From positions 6,443,001-6,507,000 of the forward strand of contig NZ_CP040094.1 in NCBI RefSeq assembly GCF_013343235.1: 64,000 bases of DNA, read 5' to 3'. The stretch's first letter is position 1. Every line of letters begins with the position of its first letter. This document shows, piece by piece, positions 27,766 through 36,353 of this stretch. Position numbers and translations under genes: made by a program. Below the pieces are notes generated by a model, which was not told the origin of the DNA, searched no databases, and saw only the letters and a program-made list of their open reading frames with translations. Source of the stretch: Nostoc sp. TCL240-02 (GTDB lineage: Bacteria > Cyanobacteriota > Cyanobacteriia > Cyanobacteriales > Nostocaceae).

Positions 27766-28620
27766 ATGAACAGAAGAAGACTTATCGCTTGGATTGCTAC
27801 AGCAGTTACCAGCATGATGCTGGTAATAGGCTCCCAGTTTATCAATTTATCACCAGCAAACTCTGCAACTACCCTTAGAGTGTTTGCGGCTGTCAGCTTG
27901 ACAAACGCACTTAATGATATAAAGACTCAGTACCAAAGCGCTAACCCAAGTGTCAGCATTGTTTATACTTTTGGTGCTTCTGGCACCTTACTTAGCCAAA
28001 TACAAGCAGGAGCAGCAGCAGATATTTTCATTTCTGCGGCCACTGATCAAATAGATGTCTTGCAAAATGCAACTCCCAGTAAATTAGTTGCAGGTAGCCG
28101 TAAGAACATTGTTAAAAACCGTCTAGTTTTGATTGCTCCTACGACACCTCCTGTTAGTGCTGGTAGTGCTGCTCTAACTAGCTTCAATGGTTTGACCAAC
28201 ACCAACATTACTGGTATTGCCATAGGTGATTACACAGGTACTCCGCCAGTTGTACCAGCAGGAAATTATGCCAAACAAGTTCTTACTAGCCGAGGTATTT
28301 TCACTACTGTTAGTCCTAAAACATACCTCGCTAGCAATGTGCGTAATGTCTTAACTGCTGTTGAAAATAAAACTCTTGTAGTTGGAGGCGTAAATAAAAC
28401 TATCGATGCAGGTGCCGTTTACAAAACTGATGCTGCAATTTCTACCAAGGTAAGAGTCGTAGAAACGGCCCTAACAACAGAGAGCGATCCAATTGTCTAT
28501 CCACTGGGGATACTGGCCAACACTACAGTTTTATCGACAGCACAGAGTTTTTCTACCTACTTAAGTGGTACTACTGCCCAGAATATTTTCAAAAATACTT
28601 ACGGGTTTATCTTGCCTTAA
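27766..28620 (+). CDS. modA: Molybdate ABC transporter substrate-binding protein
   Basis: A 284-residue periplasmic binding protein. The signal peptide covers about residues 1-34 (RRRLIAWIATAVTSMMLVIG, cleavage after ANSA). The mature part begins TTLRVFAAVSLTNALNDI, with the oxyanion-binding Ser, then FGASGTLLSQIQAGAAADIFISA, typical of ModA. It should deliver molybdate or tungstate to a ModB permease, which is not in this window. Molybdenum supply matters for nitrogenase and nitrate reductase in such cyanobacteria. An insertion of about 20 residues around residues 130-165 makes it slightly longer than E. coli ModA. Confidence 0.9.
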   Translation: MNRRRLIAWIATAVTSMMLVIGSQFINLSPANSATTLRVFAAVSLTNALNDIKTQYQSANPSVSIVYTFGASGTLLSQIQAGAAADIFISAATDQIDVLQNATPSKLVAGSRKNIVKNRLVLIAPTTPPVSAGSAALTSFNGLTNTNITGIAIGDYTGTPPVVPAGNYAKQVLTSRGIFTTVSPKTYLASNVRNVLTAVENKTLVVGGVNKTIDAGAVYKTDAAISTKVRVVETALTTESDPIVYPLGILANTTVLSTAQSFSTYLSGTTAQNIFKNTYGFILP

Positions 28621-28686
28621 TCACCACAAAGTAAATCAATCAAATACTCGCTGTCGTGAATTCTAAACTATTTGGAGTTATGTCTC

Positions 28687-29310
28687 GTGAAGTTCACTAA
28701 AAAACTCTCAATTATTTTTTGTAGTTTGACCACTGCTCTCCTTCATACTGCTGTGATTACCAATACTTATAAGTCAGCAGCACAAGCAGAAGGAGCAGAA
28801 CTGATTACCAACGGGGGATTTGAAAATGACGGACTTGTAGATCCTAATAATCCCAACGCTACAAATCCTAATCTTACAGGATGGGTTAAAACTGGCGATC
28901 CGATAGATACATCAGGTACTAGAATTGACAATTTTTCTAACACTGGTAATCAAGGTTTATCGCTTGGTGGATTTTCAGCCATTAGCTACATATCACAGAC
29001 TATCCCTACAGTTGTCGATCAATACTACAAACTTACTTACTATTTCGCATCTACAGAGGAGGCACCTGACCTAAAGAATAAATTTAAGGTTTTTGTAGGT
29101 GGAAAGAAAGTTTGTAAGAAAAAGGATACTTCTTACCAACCTTACACACAATACACGTTTTATTTTAAAGCTAAAGCAACATCCACCGAGATCAAGTTTG
29201 GTTCCAGAGCCAAGTATGCATTTTTATATTTGGATGATGTGAGTGTCAAATCTACAGATCAACAAGGGGAAAACTCTCAGTGCGATCAGATAGATGATGG
29301 GGATGAATAA
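28687..29310 (+). CDS. Secreted protein of the tandem pair, without PEP-CTERM anchor
   Basis: A 207-residue exported protein starting at GTG 28687, with GGAG 10 bases upstream in the same arrangement as the next gene. The signal peptide covers residues 1-33. The mature domain begins ELITNGGFENDGLVDPNNPN and is a beta-sandwich of the DUF642/carbohydrate-binding-like type. It is clearly related along its length to the protein encoded at 29570, but the C-terminus is acidic (SQCDQIDDGDE) in place of a PEP-CTERM helix, so it should be released or held differently. Function unknown. Confidence 0.75.
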   Translation: MKFTKKLSIIFCSLTTALLHTAVITNTYKSAAQAEGAELITNGGFENDGLVDPNNPNATNPNLTGWVKTGDPIDTSGTRIDNFSNTGNQGLSLGGFSAISYISQTIPTVVDQYYKLTYYFASTEEAPDLKNKFKVFVGGKKVCKKKDTSYQPYTQYTFYFKAKATSTEIKFGSRAKYAFLYLDDVSVKSTDQQGENSQCDQIDDGDE

Positions 29311-29569
29311 ACCACAGCTTGCAAGCCAACCCTCATTCTCTTAAAATCCCAAGCGATATCTGGCTCTATGGTGTTGAGAATGCCACTTAAATTCATCTGA
29401 TTAAAAAACTCCATAATCGGTTTATGGAAAGATGATCTATGGTGAATAGCTAACTCTTATCAACCTGAATAAAGTGTTTATTTTTATTTACACCAATTAG
29501 AGCCAGCATAGATGTAACTATCAACTTGTTTTAACTGTCGTAAATTGTAATTATTTGGAGTTAAATTTC

Positions 29570-30244
29570 ATGAAGTTAACTAAAAAACTCTCAATTATTG
29601 TTTTTAGTTTTACCACTACCTTAATTAGCACTGCTGTGATTACCAATACTTCTAATACAGCAGCACAAGCGGCGGAACTTGTTAGAAATGGAAGCTTTGA
29701 ACTTGATCCTCTCGTAGATCCTAACAATCCCAACATTACAAATCCTAATGTTACAGACTGGATTAAATCTGGCGATCCGATCGATACATCAGGGATTAGA
29801 ATTAACAATTTTCCTCAGTATGAGAGTGGTAATCAAGGTTTATCAATTGGTTCGTTTGTAAATCCTGCTTACATATCCCAAAATTTAGCTACGACTATCG
29901 GTAGTAACTATAATCTCAGTTTCTTTTTAGGAACAGACGAAGATAGCAGTCAAGTTGATAATATATTTCAGGCATTTGTCGATGGAAATAAAGTCTTTGA
30001 TAAAATAAATACTATAAATGTTGCTGGATCTCCTTTCACACAATATGACTTGAATTTTTTAGCAACAAAATCATCTACAGAGTTAAAGTTGGGTGGTAGA
30101 GCTAGCTATGGTTTTTTATACTTGGATAATGTGAGTGTAGAACCTCTGGCTGTACCTGAGCCATCAAGTATTGGAGGAATAGCAATTGCTGGCTTGTTGG
30201 GAATATGGCTGAATAAAAAGAAGACTATTAGCTTGAAAGAATAG
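29570..30244 (+). CDS. PEP-CTERM sorting-domain protein (tandem paralog)
   Basis: A 224-residue exported protein; ATG 29570 is preceded by GGAG and followed by the same MKxTKKLSI signal peptide as its upstream neighbour. The mature domain (ELVRNGSFELDPLVDPNNPN ... YGFLYLDNVSVE) is a beta-sandwich resembling DUF642/carbohydrate-binding proteins. The C-terminus VPEPSSIGGIAIAGLLGIWL plus KKK is a full PEP-CTERM signal, so exosortase-dependent sorting to the surface is expected. The gene pair arose by tandem duplication. Confidence 0.85.
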   Translation: MKLTKKLSIIVFSFTTTLISTAVITNTSNTAAQAAELVRNGSFELDPLVDPNNPNITNPNVTDWIKSGDPIDTSGIRINNFPQYESGNQGLSIGSFVNPAYISQNLATTIGSNYNLSFFLGTDEDSSQVDNIFQAFVDGNKVFDKINTINVAGSPFTQYDLNFLATKSSTELKLGGRASYGFLYLDNVSVEPLAVPEPSSIGGIAIAGLLGIWLNKKKTISLKE

Positions 30245-30340
30245 CCTTTTTTGTCACTTTCGGAAAACAAAAGAGCGATCGCTATACAATCTTAATCGGG
30301 TGTTGCACAACAAGGTATGAATAAGCTGATATAGCCGCTT

Positions 30341-30922
30341 TCAACCAAAATAACTGGGTTGGTTTCCAGGTTTCCATTTAATATTGCAACCAACACTCGG
30401 CTTTTGGTCGCTTGTAACAGGTTTGCCTGCCAGCACTGCTTCAATGGCTGCGCGTAAATCTGCGCCTGTTACAGGTTTACCATTACTAGGACGGCTATCA
30501 TCTAATTGTCCCCGATAAACAAGTTTGCGTTGCTCGTCAAATACAAAAAAATCAGGTGTACAAGCTGCTGTGTAAGCTTTTGCCGTCTCCTGACTCTCGT
30601 CGTAGCATAAGGTAAAATTAAACCCTTGTTCTGTGGCAAATGCTTGTAACGACTCTGGCACATCATCTGGGTAATTCTTAGCATCGTTAGCACTGATGGC
30701 AACGATCGCTAAATCACTTGTAAAATAATCTTTTCCTAACTGCACTAATTCTTGTTGGATGTGCTTTACAAATGGGCAATGCCGACAAATAAACATCACC
30801 AACAGCGCTTTTTTATCTGCAAAGGTAGAAAGTGAAGTTGCCTTTCCAGATACCACTTCAGGTAGATTAAAATTTGGTGCTTTTGTGCCCAGTGGCAACA
30901 TCGTTGAAGCAGTTAAAGCCAT
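30341..30922 (-). CDS. Thioredoxin-like redoxin family protein
   Basis: A 193-residue thioredoxin-fold protein. The CxxC active site is CRHC in LVMFICRHCPFVKHI near residue 47; the cis-Pro region is CTPDFFVFDEQRKLVYRGQLDD. It lacks a signal peptide and is therefore cytoplasmic, with a likely disulfide or peroxide role. Members of this cyanobacterial group are annotated as thioredoxin-family or AhpC/TSA-like. It lies downstream of the HLIP gene on the same strand but behind a strong terminator. Confidence 0.85.
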   Translation of the reverse strand: MALTASTMLPLGTKAPNFNLPEVVSGKATSLSTFADKKALLVMFICRHCPFVKHIQQELVQLGKDYFTSDLAIVAISANDAKNYPDDVPESLQAFATEQGFNFTLCYDESQETAKAYTAACTPDFFVFDEQRKLVYRGQLDDSRPSNGKPVTGADLRAAIEAVLAGKPVTSDQKPSVGCNIKWKPGNQPSYFG

Positions 30923-30997
30923 AGTTCACCTAATATTTTTACGCTAATAAGGGCTTTTGCTATCAGTATATTTTCACTCTAGCACTAAGCTTTCCAT

Positions 30998-31033
30998 AAA
31001 AGAAGAGACGGTAAATCTACCGTCTCTTCTTTT
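30998..31033 (-). terminator. 16-bp perfect hairpin after the HLIP gene
   Basis: AAAAGAAGAGACGGTA (30998-31013) pairs exactly with TACCGTCTCTTCTTTT (31018-31033) around a four-base loop. On the minus strand it follows the HLIP gene and ends in a T run, a good intrinsic terminator. Confidence 0.8.
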
Positions 31034-31063
31034 ATTGAGAATTACTTTATAAAAAATTAGTTT

Positions 31064-31279
31064 TTACAGATTTGCCAAAACACCAACAATACCGTGTCCA
31101 GTGAATACTTCTAATGCTATCAGAGAAACAAAACCAATCATTGCTAAACGACCGTTGAGCATTTCTGCATAAGGAGTGAAACCAGTGCGATCGCCTTGCT
31201 CATCTATATAAACTTTTGGCTCGATCGCAAAGTTGTTCAGTTTGCCTTGGTCATCAATTATAGCAGTGCTTGTACGCAT
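31064..31279 (-). CDS. High light-inducible protein / chlorophyll a/b-binding-like protein
   Basis: A 71-residue one-helix protein. The chlorophyll-binding helix carries the ExxNxRxAMxGF signature as [14 protein letters not shown] and continues [12 protein letters not shown]. About 35 residues precede the helix. HLIPs sit in the thylakoid membrane and protect nascent photosystem II and chlorophyll-synthesis enzymes during light stress. The same type of helix ends the ferrochelatase encoded at 54015. Single gene with its own terminator. Confidence 0.93.
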   Translation of the reverse strand: MRTSTAIIDDQGKLNNFAIEPKVYIDEQGDRTGFTPYAEMLNGRLAMIGFVSLIALEVFTGHGIVGVLANL

Positions 31280-31478
31280 GGATTTTCCCCTGTTTTCTCT
31301 TTATGTAAACAACTGTAACAAAGATATTAATTTTTGTAAAGTAAAAGTATCTTAATCCCCTTAAGTAGAAGTCCAAGGCAGAGATATGATAATGGATCGA
31401 GTTCAAAGCCATGTCTAACGAACAGGCTCCGCTTCTTCTGCATAAGCACTTTCAGTCACAAATCCACTCCCAAAACTA

Positions 31479-32201
31479 ATGCATCGATTTCGAGTAGAGG
31501 TTATTGCCAAAACGCCAAACCCGCAGCAGGTGATTTATGCCGCGATGCACCAGGACTATACCGATGGGTTCGTGTTTGATGAGCGCGACTCCTGGCCGTC
31601 GGAGTCACAAAGCGGTGAAGTTATTGTTAAGCGACTTTTAGCAGGTGAGAGGGGACACTATGGCCCTCTAGAGCATCCTCAGATTGTTTTCAACTGTGGT
31701 TACTTTCCCCACAGTGTTATGCAGCAGGCTCGTACTCATCGTGTTGGAGTATCATTTGATGTTCAGTCTTTTAGATACACAGGCAACCAATTTATTGATG
31801 TACTAGAAGGCAAGAAAGATATAGAAGATGTTTTTTACCTACGCCCTGTTGGTTATTACACTGATAGACAAGGCAAAAAATACCATTATTCACCAGAGCA
31901 ACGAGCAGCAGATTTAGAGTGGTGTCTGGAAGCAGCTAAACGATATCAAGCTGATTTTGAGGCTGGAATGTCTGAAGAACACGCAAGAGGTAAAGTGCCT
32001 TTTGATTATCGCCAGCATTTTGTAGTTAGTTTCAATTTAAGGTCTTTCTTGCATTTTTGTGACCTAAGAAATAAGAAAGATGCTCAACTTGAAATTCAAA
32101 AGTTGTGTGAAATGATGTGGCCTCATTTTGAAGATTGGGCACCTGCGATCGCACAATGGTACGAAAAACAGCGTCTGGGCAAAGCCAGACTTGCACCATA
32201 A
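31479..32201 (+). CDS. thyX: FAD-dependent thymidylate synthase ThyX
   Basis: A 240-residue ThyX. The flavin/dUMP signature appears as ARTHRVGVSFDVQSFRYTG around residue 87, which fits the RHRxxSxxxxSxR-type motif in its cyanobacterial form. HFVVSFNLRSFLHFCDLR supplies the second RSxxHF-like nucleotide-binding segment. It methylates dUMP to dTMP using methylene-tetrahydrofolate, FAD and NADPH. It is the first of five same-strand genes for deoxynucleotide metabolism between here and 37409. The presence of a ThyA-like gene close by is notable. Confidence 0.95.
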   Translation: MHRFRVEVIAKTPNPQQVIYAAMHQDYTDGFVFDERDSWPSESQSGEVIVKRLLAGERGHYGPLEHPQIVFNCGYFPHSVMQQARTHRVGVSFDVQSFRYTGNQFIDVLEGKKDIEDVFYLRPVGYYTDRQGKKYHYSPEQRAADLEWCLEAAKRYQADFEAGMSEEHARGKVPFDYRQHFVVSFNLRSFLHFCDLRNKKDAQLEIQKLCEMMWPHFEDWAPAIAQWYEKQRLGKARLAP

Positions 32202-32325
32202 TCATATTTTGGGGCTGGATTGAGAATGTTCCACTTGGATTGATTGAGCTACCACGTTCTGGCTCAAAGGGATTATCCAAACAGCCACCAAAAAATCATA
32301 AATAAAAAATTAGTAAAATGTTTTC

Positions 32326-33224
32326 ATGCGTCGAGACTCAATATTTTACAAACTTTTTCAACAGTCTCCAACTTTGCTATTTGAACTGTTGACAAATCCT
32401 CCAACTAATGCAGATAGCTATCGTTTTGATTCAGTCGCAGTCAAAGAACCAAAATTTGAAATTGATGGGGTATTTCTACCGCCTGAAAGCGATGGCGTTG
32501 GAGTTGTATATTTTTGCGAGGTTCAGTTCCAGAAAAATGAACAACTTTATGAAAGAGTATGGGCTGAATCTTCGTTATATTTCTACCACAACCGTGCCAG
32601 ATTTAGCGACTGGCAAGCAGTGATAATTTACCCGTCGTAATTTACCCGTCGTGCAGTATCGAACAAAGCGATATTCATCCTCATCGTTCATTGCTGAACG
32701 GTGAACAAATACATCGGGTGTATTTAGATGAATTAGGGGATATTCGTCAATTACCTATATGGGTAGCGTTGATGGTATTAACTACAGTGGATGAAGAACA
32801 AGCACCAGAAGAAGCAAGGTATTTGTTAACAAGAACTGCTCAAGAAGTGCTATTACCATCGAGTCGCGCCATAATTGAATTAATAACGACGATCATGGTG
32901 TACAGATTTGAACAATTAACTCAAGCGGAGGTAGAGTCTATGCTAGGAATCACGCTAAAGGAAACGCGAGTTTACCGAGAAATTAAGGAAGAAGGACGTG
33001 AAGAAGGACGTGAGGAAGCAACTGCTAATCTTATTCTCCGGCAATTAACTAAGCGATTTGGGGAACTTTCTGAAGAAATACGCTCCTCAATTTCTGGTTT
33101 ACCTTTGCCTGTTCTGGAAGATTTGAGTGAAGCACTGTTAGATTTTGCTAGTTTGGCCGATTTACAGGTTTGGCTAGAAGCGCGACGAAGGTTTAAACTA
33201 TCTAATCCAGACTTTTGCAGGACG
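32326..33224 (+). pseudogene. DUF2887 / Rpn-family putative nuclease gene, frameshifted by a 14-bp duplication
   Basis: The first part (MRRDSIFYKLFQQSP to VIIYPS) stops at 32640. Immediately before, AATTTACCCGTCGT occurs twice in tandem (32626-32653). Removing one copy restores a continuous frame IIYPSCSIEQSDIHPHRSLL into the rest of the protein (VYLDELGDIRQLPIWVALMV, then the EGREEGREEAT helix). This is the Rpn/PD-(D/E)XK-type family linked to mobile elements. The frame continues without a stop into a DUF433 domain at its 3' end. Inactivated recently, judging from the near-perfect coding sequence on both sides. Confidence 0.85.
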
Positions 33225-33476
33225 ATGGATATTCAAAAAGTTCTATGCGATCGCCGAATTATTTCCTCTGATCCAGATATTGTGAGTGGTATTCCTGTGT
33301 TTGTTGGAACGCGAGTTCCATTGCAAACTTTTTTTGACTATCTAGAAGGTGAAGCAGGTTTAACCGACTTCTTGGAAGATTTTCCACATTTGCAAACTCA
33401 GGTGTTGCAAGTTTTGGAGGTGATTGCAAAAGCAATGCTGAATCAGGAGCAAATTATTTATGCTCATCCTGCTTGA
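33225..33476 (+). CDS. DUF433 antitoxin-like protein, in frame with the upstream pseudogene
   Basis: From the in-frame ATG at 33225 the ORF encodes 83 residues of a DUF433 domain: RIISSDPDIVSGIPVFVGTRVPLQTFFDYL, then FLEDFPHLQTQVLQVLEVIAK. DUF433 proteins are HTH antitoxins usually paired with a DUF5615 PIN-like toxin. The next ORF starts 17 bp before this one ends and has the toxin N-terminus, so this is a toxin-antitoxin pair. No stop separates it from the DUF2887 frame, so it may be an independent gene with an AGGA 5' of the ATG, or part of a fusion. Confidence 0.75.
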   Translation: MDIQKVLCDRRIISSDPDIVSGIPVFVGTRVPLQTFFDYLEGEAGLTDFLEDFPHLQTQVLQVLEVIAKAMLNQEQIIYAHPA

Positions 33477-33543
33477 TGAAAATCTCCTGAGCCAGAAGTT
33501 GAAGAAGCCGTTCATAGATGCTGGGCATATAGTACAAAATTAG
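33460..33543 (+). pseudogene. Truncated DUF5615 PIN-like toxin
   Basis: A 27-codon ORF overlapping the antitoxin end encodes MLILLDENLLSQKLKK and about ten more residues before a TAG. The LLDEN start with the acidic residue is typical of DUF5615 PIN-like toxins, which are about 110 residues. Only the N-terminal quarter remains, so the toxin should be inactive. Confidence 0.7.
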
Positions 33544-33643
33544 TACATTGAACTTGTAGGAATCCTCATCAAACAAATAACCTAGTACCAATTTAGATTT
33601 AGTGATAAAATGGAAGATTGTTAATTTTTTATTTTAGCCAATC

Positions 33644-35137
33644 ATGACAGCAACGGGTAAGGCAACCCAATTCGAGTACAAAGCACTGCACAAGCCCAAC
33701 CAGCTTATTTATGGTCTAGGTCAGACGGCAGTGATTACAGGATGGACAGTAAAGCAGGCGATCGCTAAACACTTGCAACCCGAAGATTATGCTGTAATTG
33801 GGCAACTATACTCGCCCACAAGAGGGATAAACTTACTGATTCGCAATTTGCTATTTAATCCCCACGTCCGCTTTTTGGTTGTTCTCAATGCCACAAGGGA
33901 AGATAATAACGCGGGTGCGTGTCAGTGCTTGCTGGACTTTTTCCGTAATGGTTTTGAAGAAGGTGTTTGTGATACTGGGTTGCGTTGCTGGATAATTCGC
34001 TCCCCTATCCCTGGATATATTGATCTTGAAGTGGAAGCTAGTGATTTAGAACACTTGCGGCATTCTGTAGATTGCAAAGAAGCCAAATCAATTGTTGAGG
34101 CAGTTAGTCTAGTTAAATCTTATGACCAATTAGAGGAACTTTCTCCTTGGGGTTCGCGGTTAGAATTTCCCATGTCTATTGTTGAACCAAGTGTTTTACC
34201 AGGGCCACGCTACGGACATCGAATAGAAGGTAAGACTATAGCCGAAACTTGGGTAAAAATCATTCATCGGATTAAGACAACAGGAACAATTAGACCAACT
34301 GGCTATGATGGGCAATGGCAAGAATTAATTGATTTAATGGCAATTGTTACTGATGAGCCTCCTAAATTCTACTTTCCTGAGCCTAATTATTTGCCAGTTG
34401 ACCCTCCTTTTCTTGAAGAATATACTTCACAGATTTTAGATGATGCACCCTATCGAGAAGGGTTGAAATATACGTATGGTCAACGTTTGCGTTCCTGGTT
34501 TAAGGATGATCAAATTGACCAGGTAATTAAGAAGTTAATTGGAGAAATTGATGCTGCTAGTGCAGTTATGAATTTATGGGATGTAAAAGACCATGAAAAA
34601 GGTGGTAGCCCTTGTCTAAATCATATTTGGTTGAGAGTGGTTGATAATGAATTATCCCTAACTGCAACTTTTAGAAGTAATGATATGTTTGCCGCCTGGC
34701 CTGCAAATGCAATGGGATTGAGGGCTTTGCAACAACATATTAGGGATGAAATTGCTCAACGTTCTGAGTATGACTTGAAAATGGGGCCACTCATAACTAT
34801 TAGTCAGTCTGCTCATATATATGATGATACTTGGGACAATGCAGAGAGGCTAATTGCAAATCAATACGCTGCAATTTTTAATCAGCGTAGCTATTATGAC
34901 CCCTCCGGCAATTTCCTAATTGAGGTTGATGGCAAAGAGATATTCGTTACCCACACAACTCCTGGTAGTGGTGAGGTGATTAAGTCTTATCGTGGTAAAA
35001 AGCCCCTTAGCTTATTAAGAGAGATTTGTGCTACCTCTCCAGCAATTCAGCCTGAACATACTGGTTATTTAGGTATCGAACTGCAAAAGGCTAGTAACTG
35101 TATTAAAAGTGGCAAGGCTTATATTCAGGATCAGTAA
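33644..35137 (+). CDS. Thymidylate synthase (ThyA-like) with N-terminal extra domain
   Basis: A 497-residue protein. The N-terminal 200 residues (LGQTAVITGWTVKQAIAKHL, YSPTRGINLLIRNLL) form a separate alpha/beta domain. The C-terminal part has ThyA signatures: the catalytic Cys in GGSPCLNHIWLRVV, the phosphate-binding Arg-Ser in FRSNDMFAAWPANAMG, and SQSAHIYDD in place of THLY. The Asn in the PAN segment matches the dUMP-selective Asn of ThyA; dCMP-hydroxymethylases have Asp. It may therefore act on dUMP. Similar proteins are found in archaea. A role distinct from the nearby ThyX is likely. Confidence 0.75.
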   Translation: MTATGKATQFEYKALHKPNQLIYGLGQTAVITGWTVKQAIAKHLQPEDYAVIGQLYSPTRGINLLIRNLLFNPHVRFLVVLNATREDNNAGACQCLLDFFRNGFEEGVCDTGLRCWIIRSPIPGYIDLEVEASDLEHLRHSVDCKEAKSIVEAVSLVKSYDQLEELSPWGSRLEFPMSIVEPSVLPGPRYGHRIEGKTIAETWVKIIHRIKTTGTIRPTGYDGQWQELIDLMAIVTDEPPKFYFPEPNYLPVDPPFLEEYTSQILDDAPYREGLKYTYGQRLRSWFKDDQIDQVIKKLIGEIDAASAVMNLWDVKDHEKGGSPCLNHIWLRVVDNELSLTATFRSNDMFAAWPANAMGLRALQQHIRDEIAQRSEYDLKMGPLITISQSAHIYDDTWDNAERLIANQYAAIFNQRSYYDPSGNFLIEVDGKEIFVTHTTPGSGEVIKSYRGKKPLSLLREICATSPAIQPEHTGYLGIELQKASNCIKSGKAYIQDQ

Positions 35138-35380
35138 ATTTAAAAACTGTAATTCATATAAATAACTAGCAATGCTAGTGTGGATATCGCTGTGATAAAT
35201 GTATAAATTAATTTGCAACACGCCAGAATATAACTTAAAATACGTATGATAAAAGTAGTCTTTTCATCAAGACAGTCAGAGCGTCCTATTTAGCTACTGA
35301 CACGATGTGCTTGACTTTATAACTACATCGGATGCCTTTGTGGAAAATTCTGGTGGTCTGTGGAATTAGGGAGTATTTAG

Positions 35381-36229
35381 ATGTCAGTCTTGAGTTATCA
35401 GGATATTATTAGGGAACTTGGTAGAGGTATACTATTTCATCCTCTTAAGCCAGATAGTGTAAAGGCTTGTGATTTATGTCTAACTGCTAGTGAGTATGCT
35501 TATGCCATTGGACAGCAGAAACGTTTAACTATTGAGACGGAATCTAACCAAGACCAGCCGGGTAAGGAAAAGAAGTTTTTCTACATACCACCAAGAGATA
35601 CAGCCCTAGTGTGGACTGATGAATCAGTTTGGCTCAGTAATCGATTTAGAGGGCCACTTTATTCTGTAGTTGAACCAGTATCAGAGGGTTTAGGACACAT
35701 TGGAACCAGAGTCAATCCTTGTTGGACAGGTGTTCTTTGTATAGCACTTCATAATGTTTCAGATAAAGCAATACGAATTAATGTGAGAGATGTTAAGCGA
35801 CCAATTGCTTATTTAGCTATTGAAAAATTAAGTTCCAAGTCTTCAAGTAATCGCAACTCTGATAGCTCTGCAAGACTTGATCTTCTTCGTGGACGACCTA
35901 ATCGCCACGAAATAGATGATTTTTTTAATCAAAAAGAACTTCGTTGGATGAAAGATGATAAGGATTTACTAAAAAAACTGATGATAGAGTCAGATGAGTA
36001 TAAAAACCTTCAAAGAGGTGTTCAAGACATATTCTTAAATCTTTTAGGTTCAAATGAACAGGTTAGATGGACAGCAATCAGTGCAATTATATCCTTATTA
36101 GCAGTAATTATTGCAGGCATTGCGTTGTTTAAACCTTCCCCTTCATCTACCCCAAGTCCAACTAAGACTCCCACTCCTCAGATACAAGCAAACCCGAAGA
36201 AAACAGTAAATCCAACCTTAAATAAGTAA
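35381..36229 (+). CDS. Membrane-anchored dCTP deaminase/dUTPase-like protein, probably not catalytic
   Basis: A 282-residue protein. Residues about 68-150 match the dUTPase/dCTP-deaminase beta-barrel: IPPRDTALVWTDESVWLS, then HIGTRVNPCWTGVLCIALHN, corresponding to the RIDPGWSGxIVLEFYN region of Dcd. The catalytic Glu of that motif is Ala here, and the GRSSLARLGL loop is replaced by RGPLYSVVEPVSEGLG. A linker with charged helices follows (160-225). A single hydrophobic segment (AISAIISLLAVIIAGIALF, about 228-248) and a Pro/Thr-rich tail end the protein. It may bind a nucleotide at the membrane; this is inference. Confidence 0.7.
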   Translation: MSVLSYQDIIRELGRGILFHPLKPDSVKACDLCLTASEYAYAIGQQKRLTIETESNQDQPGKEKKFFYIPPRDTALVWTDESVWLSNRFRGPLYSVVEPVSEGLGHIGTRVNPCWTGVLCIALHNVSDKAIRINVRDVKRPIAYLAIEKLSSKSSSNRNSDSSARLDLLRGRPNRHEIDDFFNQKELRWMKDDKDLLKKLMIESDEYKNLQRGVQDIFLNLLGSNEQVRWTAISAIISLLAVIIAGIALFKPSPSSTPSPTKTPTPQIQANPKKTVNPTLNK

Positions 36230-36353
36230 GAAAATCTATTTGGATTGGAGGAGATATTTGTATCTTGAACTAATGTCTTTTATAAGAGAATGAATTGTTT
36301 GGGTATTGAATATTCAAGTGAATGTAAATTCTAGTTTAAGATAAATATTAAAA

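Noticed and set aside
35381..36229. Functional dCTP deaminase
   Set aside because: The catalytic Glu is replaced by Ala and the conserved GRSS loop is absent in the alignment I can make by eye.
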